DNA from: Bog-756 sp052143895
GTDB lineage: Bacteria; Actinomycetota; Acidimicrobiia; Acidimicrobiales; RAAP-2
Direction of reading: 5' to 3'
DNA: 64,000 bases
NCBI GenBank assembly: GCA_052143895.1
Contig: JBKQRT010000296.1
Span: forward strand, 1-64,000
Of this stretch, positions 47,968 to 60,044 are shown one piece after another. The notes beneath the pieces are model-generated. The model had not been told where the DNA came from, did no database searches, and saw nothing but the letters and a program-made list of their open reading frames with translations. The translations under genes and the position numbers were made by a program. Position 1 is the first letter of the stretch, and the number at the start of each line of letters is the position of its first letter.

Positions 47968-49104
47968 TCAGGCCGGTGCGTCGTGGGGCAGGCCGAGGGT
48001 CCGCTCGGCGATGATGTTGCGCTGCACCTCGGACGTGCCGCCACCGATGGTCAACGCCCGGGCGAAGAGGAACCCGTAGCTCCACAGTTCGTCGGGCCAG
48101 GGCGTCCCGCCGCCCGGCACCGGTCCGTGGCGCGCCAGCAGTCCACCAGTCCCAGCCAGTTCGTGGGCCACCGCCATGACGTGCTGGCCGTGCTCATCGG
48201 CCAGTGCCTTGCGCACCGACGCCTCGGGACCCGGCTCGGCGCCGGCCACCGCCGCCGATACCGTCCGCAACCGGAGCAGCCGGAGGATCTCCCCTTCGAT
48301 CCAGATCCGGGCCAGGCGGTCCCGCAGGAGCGGTTCGACCGCCCGCGCCGACCCTCGCACCACGTCCACCAGGTCGGCGGCGGTGGGTCCCATCCCCCAC
48401 AGCGCGCCGGAACCGGACAGCGACACCCGCTCGTTGCCCAGCGTGACCTTGGCGAGCGACCAGCCGTCGCCCCGTCTGCCGATCAGGTGGTCAGCCGGCA
48501 GCCGGACCTCGTCGAGGAAGACCTCGTTGAAGGTGTGGGAGCCGGTCATGTCGAACAGCGGCCGCACCGACACGCCCGGGGCCCCCATCGAGCAGACGAA
48601 GTACGAGATCCCCTGGTGGGTGGGTGCCTCGGGCTCGGTCCGGGCCAGAAGGATGCCGAAGTGGGCGGTATGGGCGTAGGACGTCCACACCTTCTGGCCC
48701 TGCACTACCCACTCGTCGCCGTCGAGCTCGGCCCGGGTGGTGAGGGAGGCGAGGTCGGATCCGGCGCCGGGCTCGCTGAAGAGCTGGCACCAGATCTCCT
48801 CGCCGGCGAGCAGCGGGGCCAGGTACCGCTCCTTCTGCTCATCGGTCCCGGCGTGAAGGATGGTCGGGCCGGCCCAGCCGATGCCGATGGTGTTGTCGGG
48901 GCGCCGGACCCCGGCGCGCTTCAGCTCCTCGTCGACGATGAGCTGGTGGGTCGGATCGGCCCCCAGTCCCCAGGGTGGGGGCCAGTGCGGCGCCACCAGC
49001 CCGGCGTCGGCCAGTTGGCGCGGCGTCGGCGACGGGTGGTCGTCGAGCCATGCCCGCACCGCGGTCCGGCGGTGGTCGTCGTCGGGGGGCAGTGCAAAGT
49101 CCAT
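47968..49104 (-). CDS. acyl-CoA dehydrogenase family protein
   Basis: This 378-residue flavoprotein has the acyl-CoA dehydrogenase fold. Seen: APHWPPPWGLGADPTHQLIV, IGIGWAGPTILHAGTDEQKE, WCQLFSEPGAGSDLASLTTR, EWVVQGQKVWTSYAHTAHFG, and the C-terminal FARALTIGGGTSEVQRNIIA followed by ERTLGLP. The GGGTSEVQRNIIAER ending is common in the mycobacterial FadE proteins linked to sterol or branched substrates. Start at the ATG at 49104 is fixed by the TACGCT box. A fatty acyl-CoA synthetase gene lies divergently upstream, suggesting one pathway. Confidence 0.88.
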   Translation of the reverse strand: MDFALPPDDDHRRTAVRAWLDDHPSPTPRQLADAGLVAPHWPPPWGLGADPTHQLIVDEELKRAGVRRPDNTIGIGWAGPTILHAGTDEQKERYLAPLLAGEEIWCQLFSEPGAGSDLASLTTRAELDGDEWVVQGQKVWTSYAHTAHFGILLARTEPEAPTHQGISYFVCSMGAPGVSVRPLFDMTGSHTFNEVFLDEVRLPADHLIGRRGDGWSLAKVTLGNERVSLSGSGALWGMGPTAADLVDVVRGSARAVEPLLRDRLARIWIEGEILRLLRLRTVSAAVAGAEPGPEASVRKALADEHGQHVMAVAHELAGTGGLLARHGPVPGGGTPWPDELWSYGFLFARALTIGGGTSEVQRNIIAERTLGLPHDAPA

Positions 49105-49111
49105 TGGGGCC

Positions 49112-49117
49112 AGCGTA
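49112..49117 (-). promoter_or_regulatory. leaderless-type -10 hexamer (TACGCT)
   Basis: TACGCT ends seven bases before the ATG at 49104, with no ribosome binding site. Confidence 0.5.
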
Positions 49118-49219
49118 GGCTGCATCCGCTCGGGCGGCCGGTACCGGCGTGTCCGATCCGGCCGCTCCGGGGAAACAGAACGGCGCCCACCGTGGCGCCC
49201 AGGGGATGAGGAGCGAAGC

Positions 49220-50890
49220 GTGAGCAAGTGGAACTTCGGGGACGTCTGGGAGGCCGTGGCCGACACGGTCCCGGACGCGCCGGCTCTGACCCACGGGAGT
49301 CACACCCTGCGCTGGTCCGAGCTGGACCACCGAGCGGACAACCTGGCCCGGTGGCTGCTCGGCGCCCACGTCGACCACCAGGACAAGGTGGCGCTCTACC
49401 TCTACAACTGCTCGGAGTACCTCGAGGCTACGTTCGCCTGCTTCAAAGTGGGCCTGGTGCCGATCAACACCAACTACCGGTACGCCGACGACGAGCTGGT
49501 CTACCTGTGGGAGAACGCCGACACGGTGGCGGTGGTCTTCCACGGCGTGTTCGTCGAGCGGATCGAGCGGATCCGCGACCGGGTGCCCGGGGTGCGCAGC
49601 TGGCTCTGGGTCGACGACGGGACCGAGTCCTGCCCGCCCTGGGCCGTCTCCTATGAGGAGGCGGCGTCCACCACCGGCTGGTTCGGCCACGAGGCAGCGG
49701 CCCCCGAGCGGGCCCGTGCCCCGTGGGGGCGCGGGCCCGACGACCACTACATGCTTTACACCGGGGGCACCACCGGGATGCCCAAGGGGGTGATGTGGCG
49801 GCAAGACGACCTGTTCGCCCGACTCAACAGCGCCGGGTTCCGCCGCTATCCCGAGGACGGCGGCCCCGACGACGTGCGCGCCGAGCTGGAGCGCAGCGGG
49901 CCGGGGATGACCCTCCTCCCGGCCTGCCCGCTGATGCACGGGACCGGCGGGTTCACCTCGCTCGAGTGCCTCTGCGAGGGTGGCCGGGTCGTGACCCTCA
50001 CCTCCCGGCAGTTCGACCCGGTCGAGCTGCTCGACACGGTGGTGCGGGAGCAGGTCAACGGGCTGATCATCGTGGGCGATGCCTTCGCCAAGCCCATTCT
50101 CGGCACGCTGGACGCCGAACCCGGCCGGTGGGACCTGAGCAACCTGGTCGGCATCATCTCGTCCGGCGTGATGTGGAGCGAGGAGACCAAGCAGGGCCTG
50201 CTCCGGCACCACGCCGGCATGCTGCTGGTCGACGCCTTCTCGTCGTCCGAGGCCATCGGCATGGGCAGCTCCGTCTCGTCGGGCAGCTCCTCGGCCCACA
50301 CCGCGCAGTTCACCCTCGGCCCCGAGGTCCGGGTGATCGACGCCGAGGGCCACGACGTCGTCCCGGGTTCCGGGCAGAGCGGTGTGCTGGCGCTGGGTGG
50401 CAGGATCCCGCTCGGCTACTACAAGGACGAGGCGAAGACGGCGGCCACGTTCCGAACGATCGACGGCGTCCGCTACTCGGTGCCCGGCGACTACGCGGAG
50501 GTGGGAGCGGACGGCTCCATCCACCTGCTCGGCCGCGGCTCGGTGTGCATCAACACCGGCGGCGAGAAGGTGTACCCCGAGGAGGTCGAGGAGGTGGTGA
50601 AGACCATCACGGTGGTAGCCGACTCGGTGGTGGTGGGGATCCCCAACGAGCGGTTCGGCGAGGAGATCATCGCCGTGGTCGAGCTCGTCGAGGGCACGCC
50701 ACCCGAGTCCGTCACCCCCGACCAGGTCATCGACCATGTGAAGGCCAGATTGGCCGGGTACAAGGCACCGCGGCGGGTCCGGTTCGTCGATACCATCGGC
50801 CGTTCGCCCGCTGGCAAGGTCGACTACGCCCGGCACCGGGCCGAGTCGGCCGAATGGACCGGGGTCGACCTCGGCCGAGGGAGCAGCTAG
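49220..50890 (+). CDS. acyl-CoA synthetase (FadD-type)
   Basis: This 556-residue AMP-forming enzyme activates a carboxylic acid to its CoA thioester. Motifs: MLYTGGTTGMPKGVMWRQDD (P-loop, near residue 178), PLMHGTGGF, SSEAIGMGSSVSSGSSS, the hinge LLGRGSVCINTGGEKVYPEE, and the catalytic lysine in GRSPAGKVDY. The MWRQDD variant of the P-loop resembles FadD enzymes acting on sterol side chains or bulky acids, but this is a hint only. GAGGAG lies before the GTG at 49220. Its 3' end overlaps the convergent nucleotidyltransferase gene by four bases. Confidence 0.88.
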   Translation: MSKWNFGDVWEAVADTVPDAPALTHGSHTLRWSELDHRADNLARWLLGAHVDHQDKVALYLYNCSEYLEATFACFKVGLVPINTNYRYADDELVYLWENADTVAVVFHGVFVERIERIRDRVPGVRSWLWVDDGTESCPPWAVSYEEAASTTGWFGHEAAAPERARAPWGRGPDDHYMLYTGGTTGMPKGVMWRQDDLFARLNSAGFRRYPEDGGPDDVRAELERSGPGMTLLPACPLMHGTGGFTSLECLCEGGRVVTLTSRQFDPVELLDTVVREQVNGLIIVGDAFAKPILGTLDAEPGRWDLSNLVGIISSGVMWSEETKQGLLRHHAGMLLVDAFSSSEAIGMGSSVSSGSSSAHTAQFTLGPEVRVIDAEGHDVVPGSGQSGVLALGGRIPLGYYKDEAKTAATFRTIDGVRYSVPGDYAEVGADGSIHLLGRGSVCINTGGEKVYPEEVEEVVKTITVVADSVVVGIPNERFGEEIIAVVELVEGTPPESVTPDQVIDHVKARLAGYKAPRRVRFVDTIGRSPAGKVDYARHRAESAEWTGVDLGRGSS

Positions 50891-51630
50891 CCCTTGTTGG
50901 CTCCGTGCATGCGGACGAAGTCGTTCACCGCGTAGTAGGCGTCGATCGACTCGCCGGCGTCCCCCCAGAAGCCTTCGAGGATGTCGTAGGCCATCGTGCC
51001 CTGCTCGATGTAGTAGTTGTTGACGTCGGTGATCTCGAGCTCGCCCCTCCCCGACGGGACCAGCGTGGGGATCACTTCGAACACGTCGGCGTCGTAGCAG
51101 TAGATGCCGGTGACCCCGAACTTCGAGCCCGGCTGCTCGGGCTTCTCCACGATGCCCACCACCCGCTGCTCCTCGTCGAAGGTCGGCACCCCGAGGTGGC
51201 GCAGGTGCTCGTCCTCCTCGACCGGGGTGAGGAGGATGCGCGCCCCCCTCGGGTCGGACTTGAAGGCGTCCACCATCGGCTTGATCGAGCGCTCGACGAT
51301 GTTGTCGGCCAGCATGACCAGGACCGGCTCCCCGTCGACGAACCGGGCAGCCAGGCCGAGTGCCTCGGCGATGCCGCCGGGGCGGTCCTGGTAGCCGTAG
51401 CTGAGCCGGTCGATCCCGAACTCCTGGCCGTTGCCCAGGAGCCGGAGGAACTCGCCGGCGTGGGTCCCACCCGTGACCAGCATGATCTCGGTGATGTCGG
51501 CGTTCACCAGCGCCTCGATGCCCCAGTTGATCATCGGCCGGTCGTAGATCGGCAGCAGGTGCTTGTTGGTGATCCGGGTCAGCGGGTGAAGCCGTGAGCC
51601 GGTCCCACCGGCGAGGATGACGCCCTTCAT
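50887..51630 (-). CDS. glucose-1-phosphate thymidylyltransferase-like enzyme
   Basis: This 247-residue nucleotidyltransferase resembles RmlA, which makes dTDP-glucose. The N-terminal LAGGTGSRLHPLTRITNKHL is the nucleotide-binding signature. It is followed by LPIYDRPMINWGIEALVNAD, YQDRPGGIAEALGLAARFV, VLVMLADNIVE (metal-binding Asp) and GVTGIYCYDADVFEVI. It is shorter than typical RmlA (about 290 residues) and lacks the C-terminal helical part used in tetramer and allosteric contacts, like the short archaeal/bacterial forms. No other rml genes adjoin it. Confidence 0.85.
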   Translation of the reverse strand: MKGVILAGGTGSRLHPLTRITNKHLLPIYDRPMINWGIEALVNADITEIMLVTGGTHAGEFLRLLGNGQEFGIDRLSYGYQDRPGGIAEALGLAARFVDGEPVLVMLADNIVERSIKPMVDAFKSDPRGARILLTPVEEDEHLRHLGVPTFDEEQRVVGIVEKPEQPGSKFGVTGIYCYDADVFEVIPTLVPSGRGELEITDVNNYYIEQGTMAYDILEGFWGDAGESIDAYYAVNDFVRMHGANKG

Positions 51631-51637
51631 GCGGCGC

Positions 51638-51643
51638 AGCCTA
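51638..51643 (-). promoter_or_regulatory. leaderless-type -10 hexamer (TAGGCT)
   Basis: TAGGCT ends seven bases before the ATG at 51630; it overlaps the stop of the upstream beta-lactamase-family gene. Confidence 0.48.
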
Positions 51644-52615
51644 GACGTGGTCGCCGGACGGTGCCCGGCGCCCAGGATCGGGCAGGGAGCCGCTGCCCTG
51701 CTCAGTGCCGGCCTCGGCCCGGCCCCGGGACCCGACCTCCGACCCGGGCGTTGACCCGGCCCGTGACCATTCGGCGACCACGGCGTCGGCCAGCGCCGGC
51801 CAGGCCCGCACCGCCCACAGGCCGAAGGGGCGGTCGCTGAGACCGGCGCAGAGGAGGCCGGCGTCCGGGTCGATCCACAGGAACGAGCCGCTGCGGCCGA
51901 AGTGCCCGTAGGTGGCCGGCGAGTTTGAGGTCCCCGTCCAGTGGGGCTGCTTGTGGCCGCGGATCTCCACGCCGAGCCCCCAGTCGCACGGCTCGAACCG
52001 CTGGAAGCCGGGGAGGACGCCTCCGAGCCCGGGGAACTGGACCGAGGTGGCGGCGCGGTGGGTCTCGGCGCTGATCAGCGTGGGCGCCGCCAGCTCGCGA
52101 CCCAGGGCGAGCAGGTCGGTCAACGGACCGGTCAGGCCGGCGGCCGCACCACCCGCCGCCGGGTCGGGGGACAGCGAGGTGCGGTCCATGCCGAGCGGAT
52201 CGAGCACACCCTCGGTCAGGTACTGGACGAATGGCATCCCCGAGCGCACCGCCAGGAGGTGGCCCAGTTCGAGGTAGCCGGCGTTGGAGTAGATCCGGCT
52301 GGACCCCGGAGGGTCGATCGCCGGCCCGGGGTCCGGGCCGAGCCCGGAGGCGTGGGCCAGCAGGTGCCGCACCGTGGACCCGGGGGGACCCGCCGGCTCG
52401 TCGAGGGCCAGCGTGCCCTCCTCGGTGGCCACCAGCACGGCCAGGGCGGTGGCCGGCTTGGTCACCGACGCCCAGGCGAACGGGTGCTCGACCGGACCGA
52501 CGGCGCCGCCGTCGCCCCCTGGACGCGCCGTCCCGCTCAGCAGGTCCGTTGGGACCACCACGCCCACGGCCGCACGGTCCACGGGCCAGTCGGCCACCAT
52601 CCGGAGGGCGTCCAT
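51641..52615 (-). CDS. serine hydrolase, beta-lactamase/penicillin-binding-like family
   Basis: This 324-residue protein has the three active-site motifs of class C beta-lactamase-type hydrolases: SxxK in FAWASVTKPATALAVL near residue 60, YxN in RIYSNAGYLELGHLL, and HxG in ATYGHFGRSGSFLWID. There is no signal peptide, so a cytoplasmic esterase or amidase is more likely than an antibiotic-degrading enzyme. ATG at 52615 chosen; a GTG at 52636 is possible. The last 35 residues are low-complexity and charged. Confidence 0.83.
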   Translation of the reverse strand: MDALRMVADWPVDRAAVGVVVPTDLLSGTARPGGDGGAVGPVEHPFAWASVTKPATALAVLVATEEGTLALDEPAGPPGSTVRHLLAHASGLGPDPGPAIDPPGSSRIYSNAGYLELGHLLAVRSGMPFVQYLTEGVLDPLGMDRTSLSPDPAAGGAAAGLTGPLTDLLALGRELAAPTLISAETHRAATSVQFPGLGGVLPGFQRFEPCDWGLGVEIRGHKQPHWTGTSNSPATYGHFGRSGSFLWIDPDAGLLCAGLSDRPFGLWAVRAWPALADAVVAEWSRAGSTPGSEVGSRGRAEAGTEQGSGSLPDPGRRAPSGDHV

Positions 52616-52739
52616 CCCGACCCGAGCGTAGATCACGTCACCCGACGGACCGCATCACAACTGTGGCACCGGTGGTGACGCCAGGCCCCGTGGGCAGGAG
52701 GCAGGTCCGGCGACGCCGGCGGTCGCGCCCGCCGGTTCG

Positions 52740-53814
52740 GTGATCCGGTCCGCGCCGCTGGCGACCGGTGGGTCGCTGCCGTCCGGCACGACCGCCGAGC
52801 GCGTCCTGTACCATTCGCGGTCGATCACCGGCGGCGAGCTCGCCGTGTCGGGAATGGTGGTGGTGCCCGGTGGGCCACCCCCGCCCGGCGGCTTCCCCAT
52901 CGTGAGCTACGCGCACGGCACCACCGGACTGGCCCCCACGTGCGCACCGTCGCTCGACGGGATCGCCGCCATCCCCGACCTCGCCGCCCTGGTCGCCCTG
53001 GTCGCCCGGCGGATGGTGGTGGTGGCCACCGATTGCCAGGGACTGGGCACCGGGGGCGTCCATCCCTACCTGGTCGGGCAGAGCGAGGCCCAAGGCGTGC
53101 TGGACGCAGCCCGGGCCGCCCGCGACCTGCTCGGGCCGGCCACATCGAACACCGTCGTCGTGCTCGGCTACTCGCAGGGCGGCCAGGCCGCCATCTTCGC
53201 CGGCCAGATCGGCCGGGCGTACGCACCCGAGCTGTACCTCGCCGGCGTGGTGGCCATCGCCCCGGTCACCTCGCTGACCCGGCTGGCCCCGTCCGTGCCC
53301 TCCGCCCGGCCCGACCCGACCCCGACGCCGGCTATGCGGTCATGGCCCTCGCGTCGTGGTCGGCGGTGTACAGAGGGCCGCCGCTCAGCGCGGAGCTCAC
53401 CGGCCTTGCACTGCGGAGGGCCGTCGTCGTCGGCACCTCCTGCAGCGGCACGGTGAACGCACGCTTCGACACCACCCCTGGCCGCCGGGTGTTCCGCACG
53501 GGGTGGGCCGGCGCCCCGAAGTTGCAGATCGAGATCGCCGCCAACCAGCCCGGCCACGCCCCGACCCTGGTGCCCTCCTCGTGGTCCAGGGCACCGCGGA
53601 CACGGTGGTCGCCTACCGGGACACCACCGGTTTCGTCACCGGCACGCTCTGCCGGGACCAGCACGACACGGTGGCCTTCGAGCCGGTCCCGGGTGCCGGG
53701 CACACCGGGGTGGTGTCGGTGGCGACGCCGCTCGTCCTCTGCTGGATCGCCTCACGGCTGGCGGGCACCGTCGCTCCGACTTCGTGCGCCCGGACCCACG
53801 CTTCCAGCGGCTGA
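52740..53814 (+). pseudogene. broken secretory-lipase-like alpha/beta hydrolase gene
   Basis: Three frames must be joined to read one protein. Frame one carries GGFPIVSYAHGTTGLAPTCA, VVVATDCQGLGTGGVHPYLV and the elbow VVLGYSQGGQAAIFAGQIG. Near 53315 it shifts to YAVMALASWSAVYRGPPLS and GAPKLQIEIAANQPGH. Near 53575 it shifts again to ALLVVQGTADTVVAY, which holds the catalytic Asp, and PVPGAGHTGVV, which holds the His. The order matches secreted lipases of the LIP family. The signal peptide also seems to be missing. Two shifts could be read errors, but the absent start supports decay. Confidence 0.72.
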
Positions 53815-53863
53815 CCCCGCACGCGCCGTCCGGGCCGGCGCAGGGAGAGCCGGAACCCGGGGT

Positions 53864-54754
53864 TCAGACGTCGAGGAAACGGCGCACGGCGAAAGCGGAG
53901 CCGGCTACGCCGACGACCACGCCCACCACGGCCACCAGGATGCAGGTGCCGGCCACTTCCCATCCGCCGAGCGACATCTGGGCGATGATGTTCCCCTGGT
54001 TGGCCGCGGTCTTGGCCGTATCCAGCCCGATGCCCCAGTAGAGGGCCAGCACCACGAGCACCGCCACGCCCGCGCCCAGCAGCCCCTGGACCAGTCCCTC
54101 GGCCATGAACGGCAATCGGATGAACCAATTGGTGGCGCCGACCAGCTTCATGACCGACACCTCCCGTCGACGGGCGAAGATCGCCATGCGGATGGTGTTG
54201 AGGATGAGCACCGACGCGGACAGCAGGAGCACCACCGCGACCGACAGGAACACCCACTGGAGGATCCGGATCACGCTCTGCATGGTCTTGATCTGCTGGC
54301 CGGGGTACTTGACCCCGAACACACCCGGCCGGCCGGTGAACTGCTGGTAGACCGCGGGAGCCTGCGACGGGTCGTTGAGGACGCACCGGTACGAGGACGG
54401 GTAGTCGGACAGCGTCGTGGCGCCGATCTCGTCGGCCGGAAGGATGCGTTTCGCCTCGTTGTAGTCGTACTGTTGGCTCCGCTGGATGCACGACTTCACG
54501 TACGGCGACTGCTTGAGCTCGTTCCCGATCACCGCCGCCTGGGAGACCGAGGCGCCCGGCTTCACCCACACGATGGCCTGGACCCCGTTCTGCCACTGCA
54601 CGGTGGCCTGCGACGCCCCCTGCTTGAGCAGCAGAGCCGAGCCCACCAGGGCGAGCGACACGGCGACTGTCAGGATGGCCGCCACCGTCATGAGGCGGTT
54701 GCGCCACAGATTGGTCACGGCCTCGCGGGAGACGTAACCGGCGGAGACTGGCAT
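53864..54754 (-). CDS. ftsX: cell division protein FtsX
   Basis: This 296-residue membrane protein has the FtsX layout: one N-terminal transmembrane helix (LMTVAAILTVAVSLALVGSALL), an outer loop of about 150 residues, then three helices (WVFLSVAVVLLLSASVLIL, LVQGLLGAGVAVLVVLALYW and CILVAVVGVVVGVAGSAFAV). With FtsE it activates peptidoglycan hydrolases at the division site. Its ATG overlaps the ftsE stop (ATGA). The outer loop contains two cysteines (VKSCIQRS, YRCVLND). The smpB gene that often follows ftsX in actinobacteria is absent; a broken lipase lies there instead. Confidence 0.93.
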   Translation of the reverse strand: MPVSAGYVSREAVTNLWRNRLMTVAAILTVAVSLALVGSALLLKQGASQATVQWQNGVQAIVWVKPGASVSQAAVIGNELKQSPYVKSCIQRSQQYDYNEAKRILPADEIGATTLSDYPSSYRCVLNDPSQAPAVYQQFTGRPGVFGVKYPGQQIKTMQSVIRILQWVFLSVAVVLLLSASVLILNTIRMAIFARRREVSVMKLVGATNWFIRLPFMAEGLVQGLLGAGVAVLVVLALYWGIGLDTAKTAANQGNIIAQMSLGGWEVAGTCILVAVVGVVVGVAGSAFAVRRFLDV

Positions 54755-55545
54755 CAGGTGCGGGCGGCGAAGCTGTCGGCGATCCCGTCGACCGGTGACC
54801 CGGCCGGTGCCTGGTCCGTCATCGATCCGGTCGGCGAGCCGGCACCAGCCGCCGCCGTGGCGCTGTCGATGCCATAGACGCCGTGCGCCTGGTCGCGCAC
54901 GATCATGCCACGGTCGAGCTCGATCACCCGCCGGCGCATCTGGTCCACCATGCCGGCGTCGTGGGTGGCGATGATCACGGTCGTGCCGGTCCGGTTGATC
55001 CGGTCGAGCAGGCGCATGATGCCGAGGCTGGTGGTGGGATCGAGGTTTCCGGTCGGTTCGTCGGCGAGCAGGATGAGGGGCCGGTTGACGAAGGCCCGGG
55101 CCACCGCCACCCGCTGCTGCTCACCGCCCGACAGCTCGTGGGGCAGGTTGTCCCGCTTCTTGGCCAGGCCGACGAGCTCGAGCACCTGGGGCACTTGGGA
55201 GGCGATGACGTGCTTGGGTCGACCGATGACTTCGAGGGCGAACGCCACGTTCTCGAAGACGGTCTTGTTGGGGAGGAGGCGGAAGTCCTGGAACACGCAG
55301 CCGATGTTGCGCCGGAGGTAGGGGATGCGCCACTTGGCCAGGTGCCCGATCTCCTTGCCCGCCTCCCAGATGCGTCCGGAGTCGGGCATCTCCTCGCGCA
55401 GCAGCAGGCGGATGAAGGTGGTCTTGCCCGATCCCGATGGGCCGACGAGGAACACGAACTCACCCTTGTCGATCTCGACGGTGCAGTCGTTGAGGGCGAC
55501 CGTAGATCCCTTGTAGGTCTTGGTGACGTTCTGGAACTTGATCAT
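54754..55545 (-). CDS. ftsE: cell division ATP-binding protein FtsE
   Basis: This 263-residue ABC ATPase drives FtsX. Motifs: Walker A FLVGPSGSGKTTFIRLLL near residue 37, Q-loop CVFQDFRLLPNKTVFENVAF, signature HELSGGEQQRVAVARAF, Walker B LILLADEPTGNLDP and the H-switch VIIATHDAGMVDQM. The body ends near residue 225. About 40 extra Ala/Gly/Ser-rich residues follow, which E. coli FtsE lacks. It belongs to the prfB-ftsE-ftsX block. Confidence 0.95.
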   Translation of the reverse strand: MIKFQNVTKTYKGSTVALNDCTVEIDKGEFVFLVGPSGSGKTTFIRLLLREEMPDSGRIWEAGKEIGHLAKWRIPYLRRNIGCVFQDFRLLPNKTVFENVAFALEVIGRPKHVIASQVPQVLELVGLAKKRDNLPHELSGGEQQRVAVARAFVNRPLILLADEPTGNLDPTTSLGIMRLLDRINRTGTTVIIATHDAGMVDQMRRRVIELDRGMIVRDQAHGVYGIDSATAAAGAGSPTGSMTDQAPAGSPVDGIADSFAART

Positions 55546-55673
55546 GGGGGAAGTGTCACAGTGCGAAGAGGAAACTGCCGGGCCGGGTTCCCATTCCGGA
55601 CAATGCTACCCGCGCCCATCGGGCAATTGGTTCAGCCCCCCTCACCTCCGCAGACGCGGCGACCGGCTACCCG

Positions 55674-56834
55674 TCACCCGGCGACGCGCCGCTGCTCGGC
55701 CCGGCGCCGTAGCTCGGCCTCGATGAACGCGTCCAGGTCACCGTCGAGCACCGCCTCGACGTTGCCGGTCTCCTCGTTGCTCCGGAGGTCCTTCACCAGC
55801 TGGTACGGGGCCATCACGTAGGAGCGGATCTGGTTGCCCCACGCGTTGTCGGTCCGGTCACCCGACAACTGGTCGAGGGTGGCCTGATGCTCGGCGCGCT
55901 GCCGTTCGGCAAGTTTGGCCGCCAGCACCTGCATGGCCTTGGCCTTGTTCTGGTGTTGGCTGCGCTGGTTCTGGCACGACACCACGATGCCGGTGGGAAG
56001 GTGGGTGAGGCGGACGGCGGAGTCGGTCTTGTTGACGTGCTGGCCGCCGGCGCCGGAGGACCGGTAGGTGTCGATGCGCAGGTCCTTCTCGTCGATGTCC
56101 ACCTGATCGGAGGCATCCTCGAGGAACGGGACCACGTCGAGCGACGCGAAGCTCGTCTGCCGCCGGTGCTGCGCGTCGAACGGGGAGATGCGGACCAGCC
56201 GGTGGACGCCGCGCTCGGCCGACAGCAGGCCAAAGGCGTACCGGCCCCTGACGATGAAGGTGGCCGACAGCAGGCCGGCCTCCTGGCCGGGTGTCGCCTC
56301 CTCCACCTCGAGGTCGAAGCCGCGACGCTCCGCCCAGCGCGTGTACATCCGGAGCATCATCTCCGCCCAGTCCTGTGCGTCGGTGCCGCCGGCGCCGGCG
56401 TGGATCTCGGCCACGGCGTCACCGTCGTCGTACTCGCCGGCGAACAGCGACCGCAGCTCGAGCGCGCCGAGCCGTCGGTCGAGATCGGCGAGGACGCCCT
56501 CGACCTCGGGGCGCAGGGACTCGTCCTCTTCCTCTTCGATCAGCTCGTTGAGCGTCTGGGCGTCGGACAGCTGCTCGGCCAGGCCGGCCAGGAGCTCGAG
56601 GTCCTCGGACACCCGACCGAGCTCGGTGGTGACCGATCGGGCGTGGTCGGCGTCGTCCCACAGGCCCGGCTCCGAGGCCTCCTGCTCCAACTCGGCCCGG
56701 CGCGCCTGCAGCCGGTCGGCGCCGAGGAAGTGCTCCGCCTCGCGGAGACGCTCGGACAGGGACGCCAGGGTGGCCGGCAGGTCGACACGCTCCGCTTCCG
56801 CCGCGCCCCGGCGGGGTCCGTCCGCCGCCGCCAT
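55674..56834 (-). CDS. prfB: peptide chain release factor 2
   Basis: This 386-residue class I release factor reads UGA and UAA. It has the catalytic GGQ in YRSSGAGGQHVNKTDSAVRL near residue 260 and the stop-codon recognition SPF tripeptide in VRISPFDAQHRRQTSF. The N-terminal helical domain includes a Glu-rich ELIEEEEDES stretch. No in-frame UGA or programmed +1 frameshift is present near codon 25, unlike E. coli prfB. It begins one base after the secA stop. Confidence 0.96.
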   Translation of the reverse strand: MAAADGPRRGAAEAERVDLPATLASLSERLREAEHFLGADRLQARRAELEQEASEPGLWDDADHARSVTTELGRVSEDLELLAGLAEQLSDAQTLNELIEEEEDESLRPEVEGVLADLDRRLGALELRSLFAGEYDDGDAVAEIHAGAGGTDAQDWAEMMLRMYTRWAERRGFDLEVEEATPGQEAGLLSATFIVRGRYAFGLLSAERGVHRLVRISPFDAQHRRQTSFASLDVVPFLEDASDQVDIDEKDLRIDTYRSSGAGGQHVNKTDSAVRLTHLPTGIVVSCQNQRSQHQNKAKAMQVLAAKLAERQRAEHQATLDQLSGDRTDNAWGNQIRSYVMAPYQLVKDLRSNEETGNVEAVLDGDLDAFIEAELRRRAEQRRVAG

Positions 56835-56835
56835 T

Positions 56836-59604
<2,769 letters not shown>

Positions 59605-59678
59605 GGGCTTCCTACTCTACCGTCGCGGGTGCTCCCGTTCGGGCGGCAGGAAGCCGGGTACGGCGGAGCGGTCCCTCC

Positions 59679-60044
59679 TCAGGCGGTACGCACCCGCTGG
59701 TAGAGCGTCGACGCCGGCTTGACCGGACGGTGACGGGGTTGCGATCGCCCGACCACCCGGCCTTTGGTCTTCTCGAGCTGGTGCTCGAGCTTCTCCACGA
59801 CGAGGTCCACGGCGACTAGGGGCGATCGGCCGGCGGCATGGGCACGAATGGTGCGGCCGTGCCCGTTGATGACCACCTCGCAGCACTCCCTGTCGGAGAT
59901 GCGCGGGTTCCGCTCCTCGGAGAACCGGACCTCGGCACGCTCGAGACCCGGACAGAGGTGACCGAGCCGGCCCACCTTCTCCTCGGTGAGGGCCCGTACC
60001 TCGTCGGTCACGATTCTCCTGCCATGTGCGATGACCACGTCCAC
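59679..60044 (-). CDS. hpf: short ribosome hibernation-promoting factor
   Basis: This 121-residue protein is the N-terminal S30AE domain of ribosome hibernation factors: VDVVIAHGRRIVTDEVRALT, KVGRLGHLCPGLERAEVRF, CCEVVINGHGRTIRAHAAGR and PLVAVDLVVEKLEHQLEKTK. After this it ends with a basic tail (HRPVKPASTLYQRVRTA). The C-terminal dimerisation domain of long HPF, common in actinobacteria, is absent, so it should act like short HPF/YfiA. The GTG at 60044 has GGGAGG before it. It lies 75 bases upstream of secA. Confidence 0.85.
   Translation of the reverse strand: MDVVIAHGRRIVTDEVRALTEEKVGRLGHLCPGLERAEVRFSEERNPRISDRECCEVVINGHGRTIRAHAAGRSPLVAVDLVVEKLEHQLEKTKGRVVGRSQPRHRPVKPASTLYQRVRTA

Noticed and set aside
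56740..56834. Programmed frameshift in prfB
   Set aside because: The prfB frame is continuous with no early in-frame UGA.
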